From the NCBI GenBank assembly GCA_002224055.1, contig AZLU01000001.1, positions 225,329 to 289,328 on the forward strand: 64,000 nt of DNA. Direction: 5' to 3'. This document shows, piece after piece, positions 12,544 through 23,903 of this stretch. The notes under the pieces were generated by a model. It was not told where the DNA came from and did no database searches. It saw nothing but the letters and a program-made list of their open reading frames with translations. The stretch is from Pezizomycotina sp. ARF18. Taxonomy: Eukaryota; Ascomycota. How positions within the stretch are numbered: position 1 is the first letter of the stretch; each line of letters begins with the position of its first letter. A program made the position numbers and the translations under genes.

Positions 12544-14327
12544 CTACAGCGGGCGGCAGGTCAGGTCCGTGTGCGGCAGGACTGTATTTCTCACCACCAC
12601 GATGGTAACCTTGACGTCGCCGCCGTAATCCTTCCCATCACCTCCGACAGCCTTCCATTTTATATTTGCCTCGCTGTATGCTTTCACAACCTCGGTGTCC
12701 AGGCTCTTGATCTCCTTGCTCACAAGCTTGTTAGCAGCGCATCCGTGAACGGAATGTCGGCCTTGATGTTCTTCTCGGGAGCGTTGGCCTGCTGAGCATG
12801 CTCACGCTGCCGATGCGGTTTGCAGCATCGGTGGAGCCGAAGTAGAGATTCAACATAAACGAGATGGGTACGAGCCGCGGTTTATCGATACGCGCGCGAC
12901 GTAATCCGGAAGGAACCATCGGCGGAAACTAAATGTCCTTGAACTGCTCGAGGTCCTCTAGCGACGGCGCTATGCTGAGAGCGCGCGCACTACTATCTTT
13001 AGCGGCGGATTGAACACGCGCCTTCGACGTCTGCTTACGAGCACTACCGCCGCTTCCCGTCGTTAGCGCCTGCAGCGTCCTCCCGACGCCGTACAACGCG
13101 TTCACCTTCGCCTGCACACTACTCGCCAGCGCCTGCCCCGCCACACCCCCCGCCTGCTGTATCTCCGGGTACGTATACCGAACGTCTTAATATCCCTAAC
13201 AGCGTCGTTCGTCCACCACGCCTGCGCGCTGTCTTTACTCTAAACGGGTACAGCGGCGTCGTAGGTCCCAAAACACCCACCGCCTGCGCGAACGTCGCCG
13301 CCGGGGAATACGTCGGAATCAGCCACGTGTTGAAATTTATCGCCTGCCAGAGCGCACCGAGTCTGTCGACGTTAACGTGGTGAAGCCAGAATACGGATCG
13401 AAAGACGCGGTGTCGAAGTAGCACATGTCGCCGCAGACAGTGGTGTGGATCGCGTTGTGGATGGACTCCAGGGAGACGATGTACTGCGGGATCGTGCCCT
13501 GCGGACATGTTGAAGATTCGGAGCCGGAGTTTGAAGCGAAGACGTTCAGCAGACGTTTGGCGTGTTGAACAATAGCGCTGTCAGGAGCGGAGGGACGGGC
13601 CGAGCTTTGACATTTCGTCGAGGTAGTTTTGTCCACGGACGGTGGTGGCGTGGCCGATGGGGAGCGGGATGGGTCATTGAAGGTGTAGGAGTAGAGCGGT
13701 TGGATCCATTGGCCTATTGTATTTTGAGGCGAAATTATCCAGGCCCAGTAGGAGGAGATGTAAGTCGGGACGTTGGAATTTGAAGCCCAGTCCCAGTACG
13801 GCATGCGGAGTGTGGAAGCGGCCTTTTGGTAGCGGGCCCTGAGTGCGGGATCGGAGAAGCTGCAGAGAAAATTTGGTTAGTCCAAGGTTTCTGAGCCTAG
13901 GATACCTTACCGGGATCCGGAGCTCAAAAAAGCTTACTTATTAGCAATATCGACCGCATTCTTCACCATTGCTTGCTCGAATATAGCCATGTACGGCCTA
14001 TGCCACAGGAAGAACTGCTGCGTGTTATGGAAGCAGTACCCCGTATTTGCCCCCGTCCGCGGCTGCACCGGCGGACTGTCGTCGTAGGCTACGTGAGTGC
14101 CCCGTGGATGGTGGAAATAGCGTAGTAGCTATCCCAGTCATTGTCCGGAGCTTTCATGAACTTCTGCATCGCGAGCAGGAAGATGTTCCATTGGTCCTGA
14201 TTGCTCGTGTAGAGCTGGTTGATCTCTAGGCGGGGCTGGACTCCGCCGGTAGTAACGCCTTTGGGGGGTAGTACGAGAGGGCTGGGGAGAAAAGAAGGGA
14301 GAATGAGAGGAGGAGTATGGAGAACAT
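12544..14327 (-). CDS. Secreted tyrosinase (polyphenol oxidase), frame interrupted
   Basis: Type-3 copper enzyme that hydroxylates monophenols and oxidises o-diphenols to quinones, the entry to melanin-type pigments. It starts with a signal peptide (MFSILLLSFSLLFSPALS). The CuA region shows SYYAISTIHG and FHNTQQFFLWHRPY; the CuB region shows SIHNAIHTT and FWLHHVNVDRL. YWDWAS is present between them. A 78-base intron (13937-13860, GTAAGC...TGCAG) joins ANN to FSDPALRARY. The C-terminal tyrosinase domain follows, with PFTDALLTS and a final KVTIVVVRNTVLP. Single-base steps occur just after the signal peptide, between DP and FWLHH, twice near 13240-13180 and near 12720; restoring frame always needs one added base where I could check. 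Position 9 of the CuB string is followed by RLGALWQ where RLWALWQ is usual. The motifs are too well kept for an old pseudogene, so sequencing error or very recent loss is likely. Confidence 0.9.
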
Positions 14328-16900
14328 CGTAGTGTAGTGAGAGTGGCGTAGCGAAGGCAGGATGTCTAAAGGATAATCGGAGGAAACAAACACTCGTACG
14401 AGCTCTTAGTGGTCTCGTTTTTATACAATTCCCGTAGAGCATTCTGACTTTCAGGTTATGGTCCCTACGTACTCCAAAAGTGGAAAATCGTCGTATTACC
14501 CTCATCGGCTACCAAATTCGCGAATGATCCATGAAATAAAGTCATATTCGCATGAACATTCCACTTGGTTATTCAAGTTATCGGGACAGAAAGGATGCTA
14601 AGCTTTCATCTCCACATCTCAGCTCGCAAGACCTGTCGACTAGGAAGACCCAGTACAAGGCAGCAATGAAAACGTTCTAGATTTTTCGAGTCATGGTTAT
14701 GACGGCTGAATTTCAAGGCAAGAATATCGGTTGTGTTGAGGAACCAGAACTCTGGAACCAAAAGAAAGTTAACGGATATTGCTCGTTCCAAGACGGGCTC
14801 GGAAATCCGGAAAGGTGCATGGTGTTAGGGGAAAGGATAAGTAGCAAGGGTGGCGTGTTGATGTTGGAAAAGCAAGGACATGCAAGGAAAACGCAAGGAC
14901 ATGGAAATGCTTCGCCTTCTTCTTTCGTTTTCATGGCCAAGCTCTGCAATAGCGATTCTAAATATAAACCTACTAGGACTTGTTCTCGATATCGTTTTTT
15001 TGCGGAATTTGTACCGTTATGACGGTCACGACTACAGGAGATATCCGCGTGTCTGCTAGGAACTGACGAAAAGCCAAGATGAATTCTGAGGCCCGCTATT
15101 TTGGCAAAAGTATGATTAACATTCTAGCAGCAAGGTTTTAGAATTTCTTGGAGACTCTGCCGTCATTTGCAATTGTTTAAGTGCGGTGGTATTCGCATAG
15201 GATTATGATGATACTTAGTTCTCTGGGCAAGTTCCAGTCCATGGGACAATATTTGCGGAGCGTTTCTCAGCATAACTTATTTGATATCAAAGCTTCGTTG
15301 ATATGAATCAATATTTCACATGTATATAAGTCGTTTGATATTCTCATTCTACGAACGTTAGCAATGCAGCAACGGTAAACGGGATTCAGTAAACGACGAC
15401 ACTGGTATTGCTGAAAGTGGAGAAACGTCTCCCCGGAGCATTTTCGGATGACGAGCGGCTTTCGCAATATTAACACTGGAAACATTATTTTGACAATTTT
15501 GCGGGGATACTTTGCCACTGCAAGGGCTTCGTAGTCCTACGCCCGCTGAATAATCTGCTAAGTTTCAAGGCTTGGGAAATTTCGTTAATATAGAGAAGGT
15601 TCTATCGCCGAAAGGTCTTCGCTTAAGCCTGTCCGCCAGTCAAACATTTTGGCGGGAAATTCTAGCTATAGTGAGACACTTAGGAAATAACGGCTCGTTT
15701 TGTTTCTTCAAGAAATCAGTTGTTGCAGGGAAGAGGAAAACCCCGATACGCTGAAATTACCGAGAAAAGCGTTGAGCATATATGGGTTGCCAAAGGATGG
15801 GTTGTTCCTCGATTATATCGTGTATGGCATATCCGTTTACTCGTATATGCACGATGCCGTCAATAGATGTTCTAGAGCATGTTTTGTTTATGTCTTCAAG
15901 ACTTGATATCGAGGGAAAGTTTAGAGATCTGCAATAAGCATCACGAGGTGGATGTCACTAGCAAGACCGGTTGGCTTGAACTTGAATGCCTGAATACATT
16001 CGTAATAAAGATGGGAAAGGAGTGACGGAGCGGGTTGAAGCCAATACTTGGGAGATTCAATATATTCGGCTATTTTCTCGGCATCTAGAGGGTTGTTTCG
16101 TGAAGTTAAGGAAAGTTATTCTACACTTTTGTGGCGCTGAACCCTTCGGACGAATTAATTGTGCTATCTATCAAAATCCTGGCCTGAGAAGGGGTACAAT
16201 GGGTTTAGAACGCGGGATACCTAATCTTTAGATAAGTGCTAATGTCTCAAGATCAAAAGGTATTATATCAAATCTTATAATGGGGTCATCCGTAGTTCAG
16301 GTGGAGATCATGTCAACCGGTTGGAGGCGTAGGAAGTTAAGATTTAGAGGAAGTTATACCGAAAGTATGGCTGAAACCGAACGCCCTTCAGAAGTAGGTC
16401 GAACCTAATGGAAGTTATTATACCGATACTTCTTATAGCTATCTTCCTCTTGTGGCGTGTTGTGTCTATGGTTGGATGTAATAATTTTTTGTTTATTTTA
16501 TTTTATTTTTGGGATGAGTTTTTAGACAAACATACCAGCATCGTTAATGCAGGGCAGAAAATCGACAGGGGACTGCAAAATTGATCTTACGTCGCCGATA
16601 TTCAGTCCAAACTCGGCCCCAGGGAAAATATATTATGTATCCATTCAAAGGAAGATCTCGGGTCGGCAGCTATGTGAGCTTTCGGCTTCCTTTTTAGCTA
16701 TTTTTCATTCGTTCTGGATAGAAAAACAAAAATGATTCCAGACCAGTCCTACATTTCCAGATAGATCTTGCGAAGGAATCCCATAGCGACAGACATCAGC
16801 GATGGTTTTTCTTTCGAATTGAGAAGCTTAACCATAACGTAAGATATTGCAGTGGGATAATCTGGAGATATCAAGGATGGAAGGATGAATCTGGGAATTC
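14328..16900. other. Intergenic, no supported gene
   Basis: Short unsupported frames only. The part next to 14328 should hold the tyrosinase promoter. I see no repeats or RNA genes here. Confidence 0.5.
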
Positions 16901-16916
16901 CAAAGCTCTCAAGTTC

Positions 16917-17075
16917 CTATTATAATAAATATAATTATTATTCTTAATAAATATAATTATTATTTAATATATATTTTATTATTAAAATAATTATAATTAC
17001 CTTATAAATAATAGCTTATTTTAGGTATTATTATATTTAAAATTTTATTTTAATATATCTTTTAATATATTGTCC
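16917..17075. repeat. AT-rich, CA/TG-depleted island (RIP relic)
   Basis: About 160 bases consist nearly only of A and T, built from TAATTATTAT and TTTAATATAT-like words, with CA and TG absent. The flanks have ordinary composition. This matches a short remnant of a repeat destroyed by repeat-induced point mutation. The original element cannot be named. Confidence 0.6.
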
Positions 17076-18439
17076 TAATAACTCCCCTTTTAAATGAAAA
17101 CATTAGATAGGGAAATACTTAGGTATTTTTCTAGGTATACCCAAAGGGAGCCTACGTGACAGAATCTAAATATCTCTCGGAAGCTTCCCTGTAGCTTCAA
17201 AGTATAGCTTAAATAGTATAATATTTGGGAATGTCGAAAGAGAATATGTCGCGATTCACCACAACGTATAACAAAGAATCGATATATGGCACATCTATGT
17301 TCTTCACAGTCGGGGGCCATCATGTATGGGACAAAATCATGGTTGTTAAATATGTAGCATACCAGACTTCGAAAATCGACCTATTGATTGGTTGCCGTAA
17401 ATGTGGTACATTTTTTAGTTTAATGATATAGGTCAAAAAACAAGGGGAAAGGATCAAGAGGAGAGTTATAAGAACTTTCTCGATCTTACTTTTGAAAAAC
17501 CAGCACCATTAATAAAAGGACTGTTTCGAAATCTCGGCCAATACCCTTGTTGGAACCTACTCAGGGAGGTTTACAGCCTGTCAGACCCTGAGGCTTTGTG
17601 ATCTCTCCCCCAACGGAAAGAAAATGGAAAATGAACCTCGATGAATGTGATAATAAGGCTCAAGATTGCAATCATTACCGCGAGAAATCCTATTGGCTGA
17701 CAAACTTGAAGTCGCGTACAAACCTTCTACAAGCTAAGAATTTCTCTAACCTCATCACCCCGCGGCCAATAGCATAGGACAAGCTCTCGTATTCGCCACC
17801 TCGTCGTATAAAAACCCGGCTTCGCTCACCTAGTGCTGCACCATTTCATCATCAACTATCAACTTTTTTCTTCTTCTAGAATCACCATTCAACAGTTGTA
17901 TAGCGAAATGAAAAGGAGAAGGGAAACCTTCACACCTTTTCTAACGTCACTAATCTGGAAAAAAGATCACCATGGTCGCCTACGACTTCCGTCAAACTAA
18001 CCTCAGGATGTATAGCAGAACCGCAGTGGCATCTTCCTCCTCGTACTCCTTGTGGCGTCCTTTTGCCTCACTTCGATTTTGCTGGTGATCGCGCTTGGCT
18101 AAAAGCATAGTCGGTATCACGTACCCATATTTCCTTACGCAGCTGAGATAGTTTGATCGTAGAGAAGTAGTCGTAGAAGTCGATAGATGCAGGCGGCTCG
18201 GAAGCGGAAAAGCTTACGCTCCGAAATGCCAAGAACCCATACCCCGCCGTTTTCAAGCCTTGGCATTTTAGAAAAGACCTTTTTCTTTTGCGCTTCATCG
18301 ATCATCCAAAAAGCTAAAACTCCCGCTGCTAACTTCCATCGCCTGCATCGCGACCATTGACGCACTTCGGCCTCAACCGCTCTGCCTGCCCTCCCCCGCA
18401 CAGCCTCCGGATCGCCTTGCTTCCTTTTCATCTCTCAAA
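17076..18439. other. Intergenic, no supported gene
   Basis: A TATA-like tataaaaacc near 17808 followed by CT/TC-rich sequence resembles a fungal promoter facing right, but no convincing coding sequence follows directly. The next supported gene starts at 18440. Confidence 0.4.
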
Positions 18440-19698
18440 ATGCCCCCTCAACACGCTCTCGCAGAAGCCTCAACGCGTCCTGCGCCACCACCGTGAAACC
18501 CTCCTCTCATCTTTCCCCCCGAACTCCTCCTCCACACCTTCTCCACCCTCCCTATGCCACCCTCTTCTCCCTCCTCCATACCTCCCGCTACCTCCGTACC
18601 CTCGCGTCCTCAACGCTCCTCTCTGACACCTCGCACCCGCGGTGGTATACACCCGGCACATCACCAGTATCCTTCGCGCAGTTTCTAGACCAATTAAGTT
18701 GGCGACAATCACTGATATTTCGGACGAAGAATATATACGAACACGATAACGACGACGAGGGGGGTTGTAGGTGCGTGGAGTGTTCGCGCTCACGACTCGA
18801 TGGCGGTGTTGAGGTACATAGGGTTATTTCGCACTTATGTATTGCGACGCGTGGAAGATAGTAGGGCTACGCTGAAGGAAGACTCGTTTCTTCACAGTGT
18901 CGTCGCGGAGGGTGGTTGGGAGAAGTTGATGAAAGCTTCACTTTTCGATACCCCCGTCAAGGTAGTATTAGTCTACGTATACGGTACAAGTTCTACTGTC
19001 CGGAAGACGGGGAGGACGATAATTTTCCGTACGAGTTACGGGAGGGTGATACGTATCTCCAACCGGACGGAGTGGAGGGGTATATCAGCGTCGGAGGTTT
19101 TCTGAAGCAGCTGGGAGAAAAGATGGAGGGGGTGTGGAGGTGTGAGGAGAAGTAATTCGTATCCATTTTTACTCCCAAAAATGTGGAAGGACCGAAGCTA
19201 ATAGTGGGGCTTAGGTTGACCGTAGAAGCTATCCACCTCGACATCGTCACTTCATCCGGCGGACATGGGACATCGTTACTAGATGTTATGCTCATGACGA
19301 AGCTCGTCGGGCACAGAGAGGACCTCGGATGAGAGTATTCCGTATGATATGCAGGAGTATATACCATCCGAAGAGGAGAATCGGAGGATGAAGTGGATGA
19401 GGAAGAAGCCCGAGGAGAAGCGCCTGAGTTAGAAACAGACGAGGAGGTTGATGGAGAGTACATGCAGCAGAGATGTGAAGAGGAACCGGGGATGATGGAG
19501 TATAAGGAGGGAGAGGGAGGAAGTTGGTCGATGTCGGTTTCTGGTATTGGAGATCTCGATGGAGATGAAGACGAAAAAATATATTATTTGGCTATTGATG
19601 GGATCAGACACGGCGAGAGCTTTTTCTTTCGAAGTTTTTTGTTCACCAGAACGAGTGAAGACGCAGAAATAAAGACCATCTCTATCAGCGATATTTAA
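18440..19698 (+). CDS. F-box domain protein, frame interrupted
   Basis: Probably an F-box protein, the substrate-binding part of an SCF ubiquitin ligase. After MPPQHALAEAST a typical F-box start is seen across neighbouring frames: FPPELLLHTFSTLP, then YATLFSLLHTSRYLRTLAS. Downstream runs RWYTPGTSPVSFAQFLDQLSW, then RIRYKFYCPEDGEDDNFPYE and YISVGGFLKQLGEKMEGVWR. After about 19155 the text continues in another frame as VSIFTPKNVEGPKLIVGLRL and ends in an acidic tail (DEEVDGEY, LDGDEDEK) with a stop at 19698. At least three frame steps are needed; some may hide introns. The F-box call rests on about 35 residues seen by eye. Confidence 0.5.
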
Positions 19699-20001
19699 AG
19701 TTCGACTTGCGTAAAGAATAGACAAGTTACAACACCGCTAAGGAGAACTTGAAACACCTTTTGCTCGGTGGCCTTTGCTCAGTCAGTTTGATTAGCTCAT
19801 TCATGTTTAGTAAAAGCAGTACTACGCGTTGCTAACATCCTTGATTCCTTTCAGAATAGCAGGAGCAGATTGATTTCTGTAGCAAGAGCTAGTGTAATAC
19901 CGAAGCAGGATTCGATATCGCTGTTTCATCTTCATATTACTAAGTAACAATACGATACCATATCCCCTACTCAATACCATTCATGCAAGTCTCGTATAAC
20001 C

Positions 20002-20496
20002 TTGAACCCACCCATACGTCCACCTATCAATATCACATCCCATTCCTCAACCAACAACACAACTACACTACAATCTACCAAAAAAGCTTCAACCAAGCGA
20101 GAAAATCAATGTCCCTCTCAACAGACCCAAACATCTCCCCCTCCCCCCGCTCCTAACGCCCATCGCAACTGTCATCTAACCCCCGGCGGCCGCGGTCCCA
20201 TCGTCATCGCCACCCCCGAAGGCCCACCACCGCGTATCGCCCACCTCAGTCGCGGAGAAATAGCCGCCGTAGCGATACTATTCGTGCTAGTTACGGTCGT
20301 GCTGGTGTGGTTGCTTACGGTGCTGATATGGCGGTGGGTTAATTTCAAGACGGAGGTTAATAGGCGGAAGCAGAGGGAAAGGGAAAGGGAGAGGGAGGTC
20401 GAGGCTGAGATGCAGCAGCACGAGCACCGACGAGCGCGGCGAGGGATCCGGGGGAAGAGGGGGTATAGTTGGAGTTATTGCAGGAGTAGGACTTAG
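20002..20496 (+). CDS. Small single-pass membrane protein with N-glycosylation sites
   Basis: Uninterrupted frame of 164 codons. The Ser/Thr/Asn/Pro-rich N-terminal half has sequons NIT and NNT/NTT, then one hydrophobic segment at about residues 86-113 (IAAVAILFVLVTVVLVWLL), then a strongly basic coiled tail (KQREREREREVEAEM). The layout, with a short glycosylatable outside part, one helix and a charged inside tail, is like the small membrane proteins on the opposite strand at 22.8-35.8 kb, but there is no clear sequence match to them and no PPxY motif. The function is unknown. Confidence 0.5.
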   Translation: MNPPIRPPINITSHSSTNNTTTLQSTKKASTKRENQCPSQQTQTSPPPPAPNAHRNCHLTPGGRGPIVIATPEGPPPRIAHLSRGEIAAVAILFVLVTVVLVWLLTVLIWRWVNFKTEVNRRKQREREREREVEAEMQQHEHRRARRGIRGKRGYSWSYCRSRT

Positions 20497-20738
20497 TTGT
20501 TTGGTGGTGGTGGGCGATGTAGCTGGGAGAGATTTTCTTTGTTTTGCTGAGAAGTTTGAGGATTGAGATTGAGACTTTTTGTTTTATGGTGATAGGTGGA
20601 TTTAGTATAACTTAGAGGGGCTCCATATGTAACATTGTTGGCGATGATTATAGAAAAGGAAAATACGAAGAAAATGAACGAAGAATAAATGCAGAAAAAA
20701 CTCCATAACAGCCACCCAATCCCATATCGGGGTCACGG

Positions 20739-21060
20739 TCACTTCCCCTCCGTCTTCTTCAGCGCCTTCCTCCCCCTCTCCGCCAAGTCCTCATTACTCA
20801 TAGTATCCCCCCGAAACCCTCCACGGCCCCCTCCATCATCGCCGCCGCACACTCTCTAACATGCACATACGGAATACCCAGCGCCATCTTAACGACCGGT
20901 CCCAACATCCCCTTCACTATCCCCCCGTAGTCCCACCCGGTTTCGCAACGCAAGCTTCGAATCCGTGCTTCCTTGCGTATTCTAGCACTAGTGCTTCCGC
21001 GCGTCCACGCATGAGGCGTATGAAGGCATGAAGCGCGGTGTTTTTGATTTAGTCGCGTTC
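20739..21060 (-). pseudogene. 3' fragment of a NAD(P)-binding Rossmann-fold (epimerase-like) gene
   Basis: The last ~110 codons of a fungal NAD(P)-binding protein of the nucleoside-sugar epimerase/SDR-like type. Recognisable pieces are RGRAEALVLEYARKHGFEA with VAKPG, then VKMALGIPYVHVRECAAAMM, and a final SNEDLAERGRKALKK before the stop at 20741-20739. In the intact family a Rossmann GxxGxxG start lies ~120 residues upstream; nothing like it is found above 21060, so the 5' part is missing. Two single-base frame steps lie near VAKPG and before SNEDL. It is a decayed remnant. Confidence 0.55.
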
Positions 21061-22135
21061 GTTTCCGCTACTGCTCATATGAAAGAAAACGAAAGCTGGA
21101 TCCTTTTCCTGAGGATTATATATGACGTCTAACCCGATCATCGCGCATATTTATCTGACAAACCTTCGTCATTCAACCATTTCTTCTTATGTAGGACCCT
21201 GTGTGTTCTTCCAGCACGAGGGCTGTTGCAAGAGAGTAGTTGTTCGTTTGAGTCTTTGCTTGTTGTTTCGTTTCGTTTCAGTTGCTCGCTGCCATGAAAT
21301 TGTGAAAGAATTTCTTCATCGCCGAGCGAAGGAGACTAGTTTTATACAGGTTTCGGTGTTGAGTTTCTGCTCAGTCAATGTATTCCATAATAACGCGCTT
21401 GAATCGTATAGCTAGCTGTTGTTTAGCACCGCTTGTAAGGTGTCGTGATGTCGGATCAGAGGTCGTCGAGTTTTGGCGGAATTTCAATGATTCCGGTAGG
21501 GATAAAGTTAGGCTTTGCGGACGTTTTGAGGCTCTGCGTGGCCTGTCAATTAGGTCTTGGTGGTGTTGCCGATGCGGAACTTCGATATTACGGTCCTTTT
21601 CTTCCGTATAGTAGATACAATAACAGCTTCAATCCTGCAGCTCAATTACATCTTTACGATGGTGCAATGCAGGATGCGACATGCGCGTATGGAGTGAAAG
21701 CCCCTTATTCTTGCCTGAATGTAACTAGTTCATTGTTATTCTGATTCCAATTTATATGGCCGGGGGCGTTCTTGGTCGAATTTTGAAAGCATCGTTGTAT
21801 GATTTGCGGCGAGTTTGTTTTCCTTTGTTCGCTCGGGTATATACCACGGTCTCCCCTCCGTGGGGTCGACATACTTACGAGAGCAATCTTTAGTCGAGTT
21901 CATCCTCCAGGTCCTCGTTACTATCTTCATCATTAACTCTATTCCTTGCTCCAATGTTTCCTCTCCACGGAGATCTTCCCCAAACATCAAAACCTCCGAA
22001 ACTCAACCTTGACCTTGCTTATCTCCCGCCCCTCTCCGTGTCATTACCAGAAACAGAAGCTCGAACCAAAAGGTAAATCGTGTAAAGGTTTATATAACTT
22101 ATTTTGAGCTTCTATCTCAACAAATGACTTCAGCA
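21061..22135. other. Intergenic, no supported gene
   Basis: Short frames with no recognisable content. The right end is the 5' flank of the tRNA gene and holds a TATA-like tttatataac near 22089. Confidence 0.5.
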
Positions 22136-22218
22136 GGTTTCATCGTCTAGTTGGTCAGGACACAGGATTCTGATTTCAGATCCTTCCTGGGGCCTGGGTT
22201 CGAATCCCAGTGAGACCT
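22136..22218 (+). tRNA. tRNA-Gln(CTG) with a ~10-base intron
   Basis: A full cloverleaf is visible. The acceptor GGTTTCA pairs with TGAGACC. The D arm is GTCTAGTTGGTCAGGAC. The anticodon stem CAGGA pairs with TCCTG around loop TTCTGA-T, giving anticodon CTG. The T arm is CTGGG-TTCGAAT-CCCAG. About ten bases (tttcagatcc) sit after position 37, the canonical intron site. The final T is the discriminator base; CCA is not encoded, as usual in nuclear genes. A T-run follows directly. Confidence 0.92.
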
Positions 22219-22223
22219 TATCA

Positions 22224-22233
22224 TTTTTTTTTT
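22224..22233 (+). terminator. RNA polymerase III T-run terminator
   Basis: Ten T begin six bases past the mature 3' end of the tRNA-Gln gene, followed by more T-rich sequence. This is the expected Pol III stop signal. Confidence 0.85.
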
Positions 22234-22294
22234 AATTTTTTTTATTTTTTTTGGCGGCTGTTCTGGAAAATAGGCCTCGTATTGATGCTACTTT

Positions 22295-22330
22295 GATTGA
22301 GCGCCTGATTGAGCGCCTGATTGAGCGCCT
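22295..22330. repeat. Triple 12-bp tandem repeat
   Basis: Three perfect copies of gattgagcgcct lie just downstream of the tRNA terminator. No function is evident. Confidence 0.9.
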
Positions 22331-22779
22331 GTTTGATTCTTTTTTTGATTCTTTTTTTTTTTTTCCAGCAACAAGTCAATTGAATTGTTAAAATTCTGTC
22401 TCACATTGCTCAACGAACACCTGGACGTCGCATGTTCGCCGATAATAATGAAGTGATTTTGTTTCCAATGTATCGTTTTGAACTTCCAACGATAAATAAA
22501 TACACAACACCGGAGAATCAAATCGTTTTCAGACGACTTCAATTTTTTCTGCGGGAACGTGAACTTCATAAATTCCTAGGGATCTTTATGTCTGAAATAC
22601 TGTTATTACGGCGAATTTTTCTTTATTTTCTCCCACTGTATAGACTTATGTTTTGTTGAACCATCATATATATAGTGCATAGCGACTCGCCGGCGCCCTA
22701 ATCCGTGCCGCTCCTCGCCTTCCTCCCCCTTCCATCACACCACCCTACACCCCCATAACTGCGGGATATATAATTGTCT

Positions 22780-22956
22780 TTACCTCGACATTGGTATATA
22801 CCTTCCGAAATCCGCGAAGAGGTTTCCGATGTCGATGATCAGCGTTCCGAGTATGACCGCGAGAATCCCCGGTGCTATTGCGACGGCGATTATAACGAGG
22901 GCGGGACTAATGTGAGTGGACGTGTGCGAGGCTGAGGGTGCGGTGGTGGGGTTCAT
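22780..22956 (-). CDS. Array copy a: N-terminal/TM part only
   Basis: Short frame of 58 codons beginning MNPTTAPSASHTST with a hydrophobic stretch ISPALVIIAVAIAPGILAVI, then IDIGNLFADFGRY and a stop. The start resembles copy b (MDPATASPGSSHST). The basic step and PPxY tail found in longer copies are absent, so it is a truncated paralogue and possibly not functional. Start chosen at the family-like MNP rather than the longer upstream frame. Confidence 0.45.
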   Translation of the reverse strand: MNPTTAPSASHTSTHISPALVIIAVAIAPGILAVILGTLIIDIGNLFADFGRYIPMSR

Positions 22957-23342
22957 GACGGAGGGGTTTTGGTGCCTGGTTTGAGATGTATTCAGGAGAT
23001 TTTGTTTTCTAGGATTTGGACGATATAGCATAGATCGGGGTTGGAGTTAGGGAGATATTTCTTTGACGAAGTGTTCCTGTTACGAATTTTTCTCTATGAT
23101 AACCTTTTTTTACCACCTAGGATCTTGAGAAGATCGAAGAGCCCTCTTCCTTTATCTGAGCTCGAGTTTTACATTGCATGATCTCTTTTTCTTTTGTAAT
23201 CCTTCGAGTTTGGGATGATACTATAGTATCCAATAGATCCCTCAAGTTCTATTATTCCTACGTGATGCATCCTGCATCCTGCATTTTTTTTTTTTTTTTT
23301 TCGTTTCGTTCTATTTGTTTATTAATTTATTTGAATTTTTCT

Positions 23343-23557
23343 TCACCTTGATAACTTGAAATACTGAGTCCATCTGCGGCTTCCGCTCGAAGCTAGTAAC
23401 GTTTTTATCGTGAGAGATATCAGTGATGTCGCCATCAGTACGAGGATGACGCCGGTATAGACGCAAAAACGAGCGCGATTATCAAGATGATGTTGTGTGT
23501 TGACATGCTACAGCAGGTTGAGTGTGAGGATCCGGGTGACGCGGTGGCGGGGTCCAT
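23343..23557 (-). pseudogene. Array copy b: N-terminal/TM relic
   Basis: Starts MDPATASPGSSHST and enters a helix NIILIIALVFA; a frame step follows and the helix continues as VYTGVILVLMATSLISLTI before LASSGSRRWTQYF and a stop. No PPxY tail. The start region aligns with copy a by eye, including the flanking ggtggcgggg/ggtggtgggg stretch. Confidence 0.5.
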
Positions 23558-23903
23558 CGTGAACTTTGTTTTTATTTTTGGGGAAAGGGCCCGGATGTAG
23601 TTGAAGAGGTTCTCTTAGAAGGAGCGATAATGTTGTATAAGCAGTATGTGTTTAGAGGGTAAGATTGAACGGATTATTGTATTTTCCCCCTGTTATGGAG
23701 GTTTTTATGTTATGATTCTTTTTCAGCGACTAGAAGCTCAGGCTTGAGAACGGCTCTTCGTTCCCGGTCGCTAGTACACGCGGACTTGAATTTTTACGTG
23801 GCCATGACTACTTTGTGTTGTTTCAACTTCATGGTATTATTCCTATTTTAAAAATAGATTTATTTATGTTCGATACTGAAACGCCTTTTCTTTTACTAGG
23901 TAG

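Noticed and set aside
22288-22569. Minus-strand frame with GAQSGAQSGAQS and Lys runs
   Set aside because: Produced by the triple 12-bp repeat and T-run; overlaps the tRNA 3' flank.
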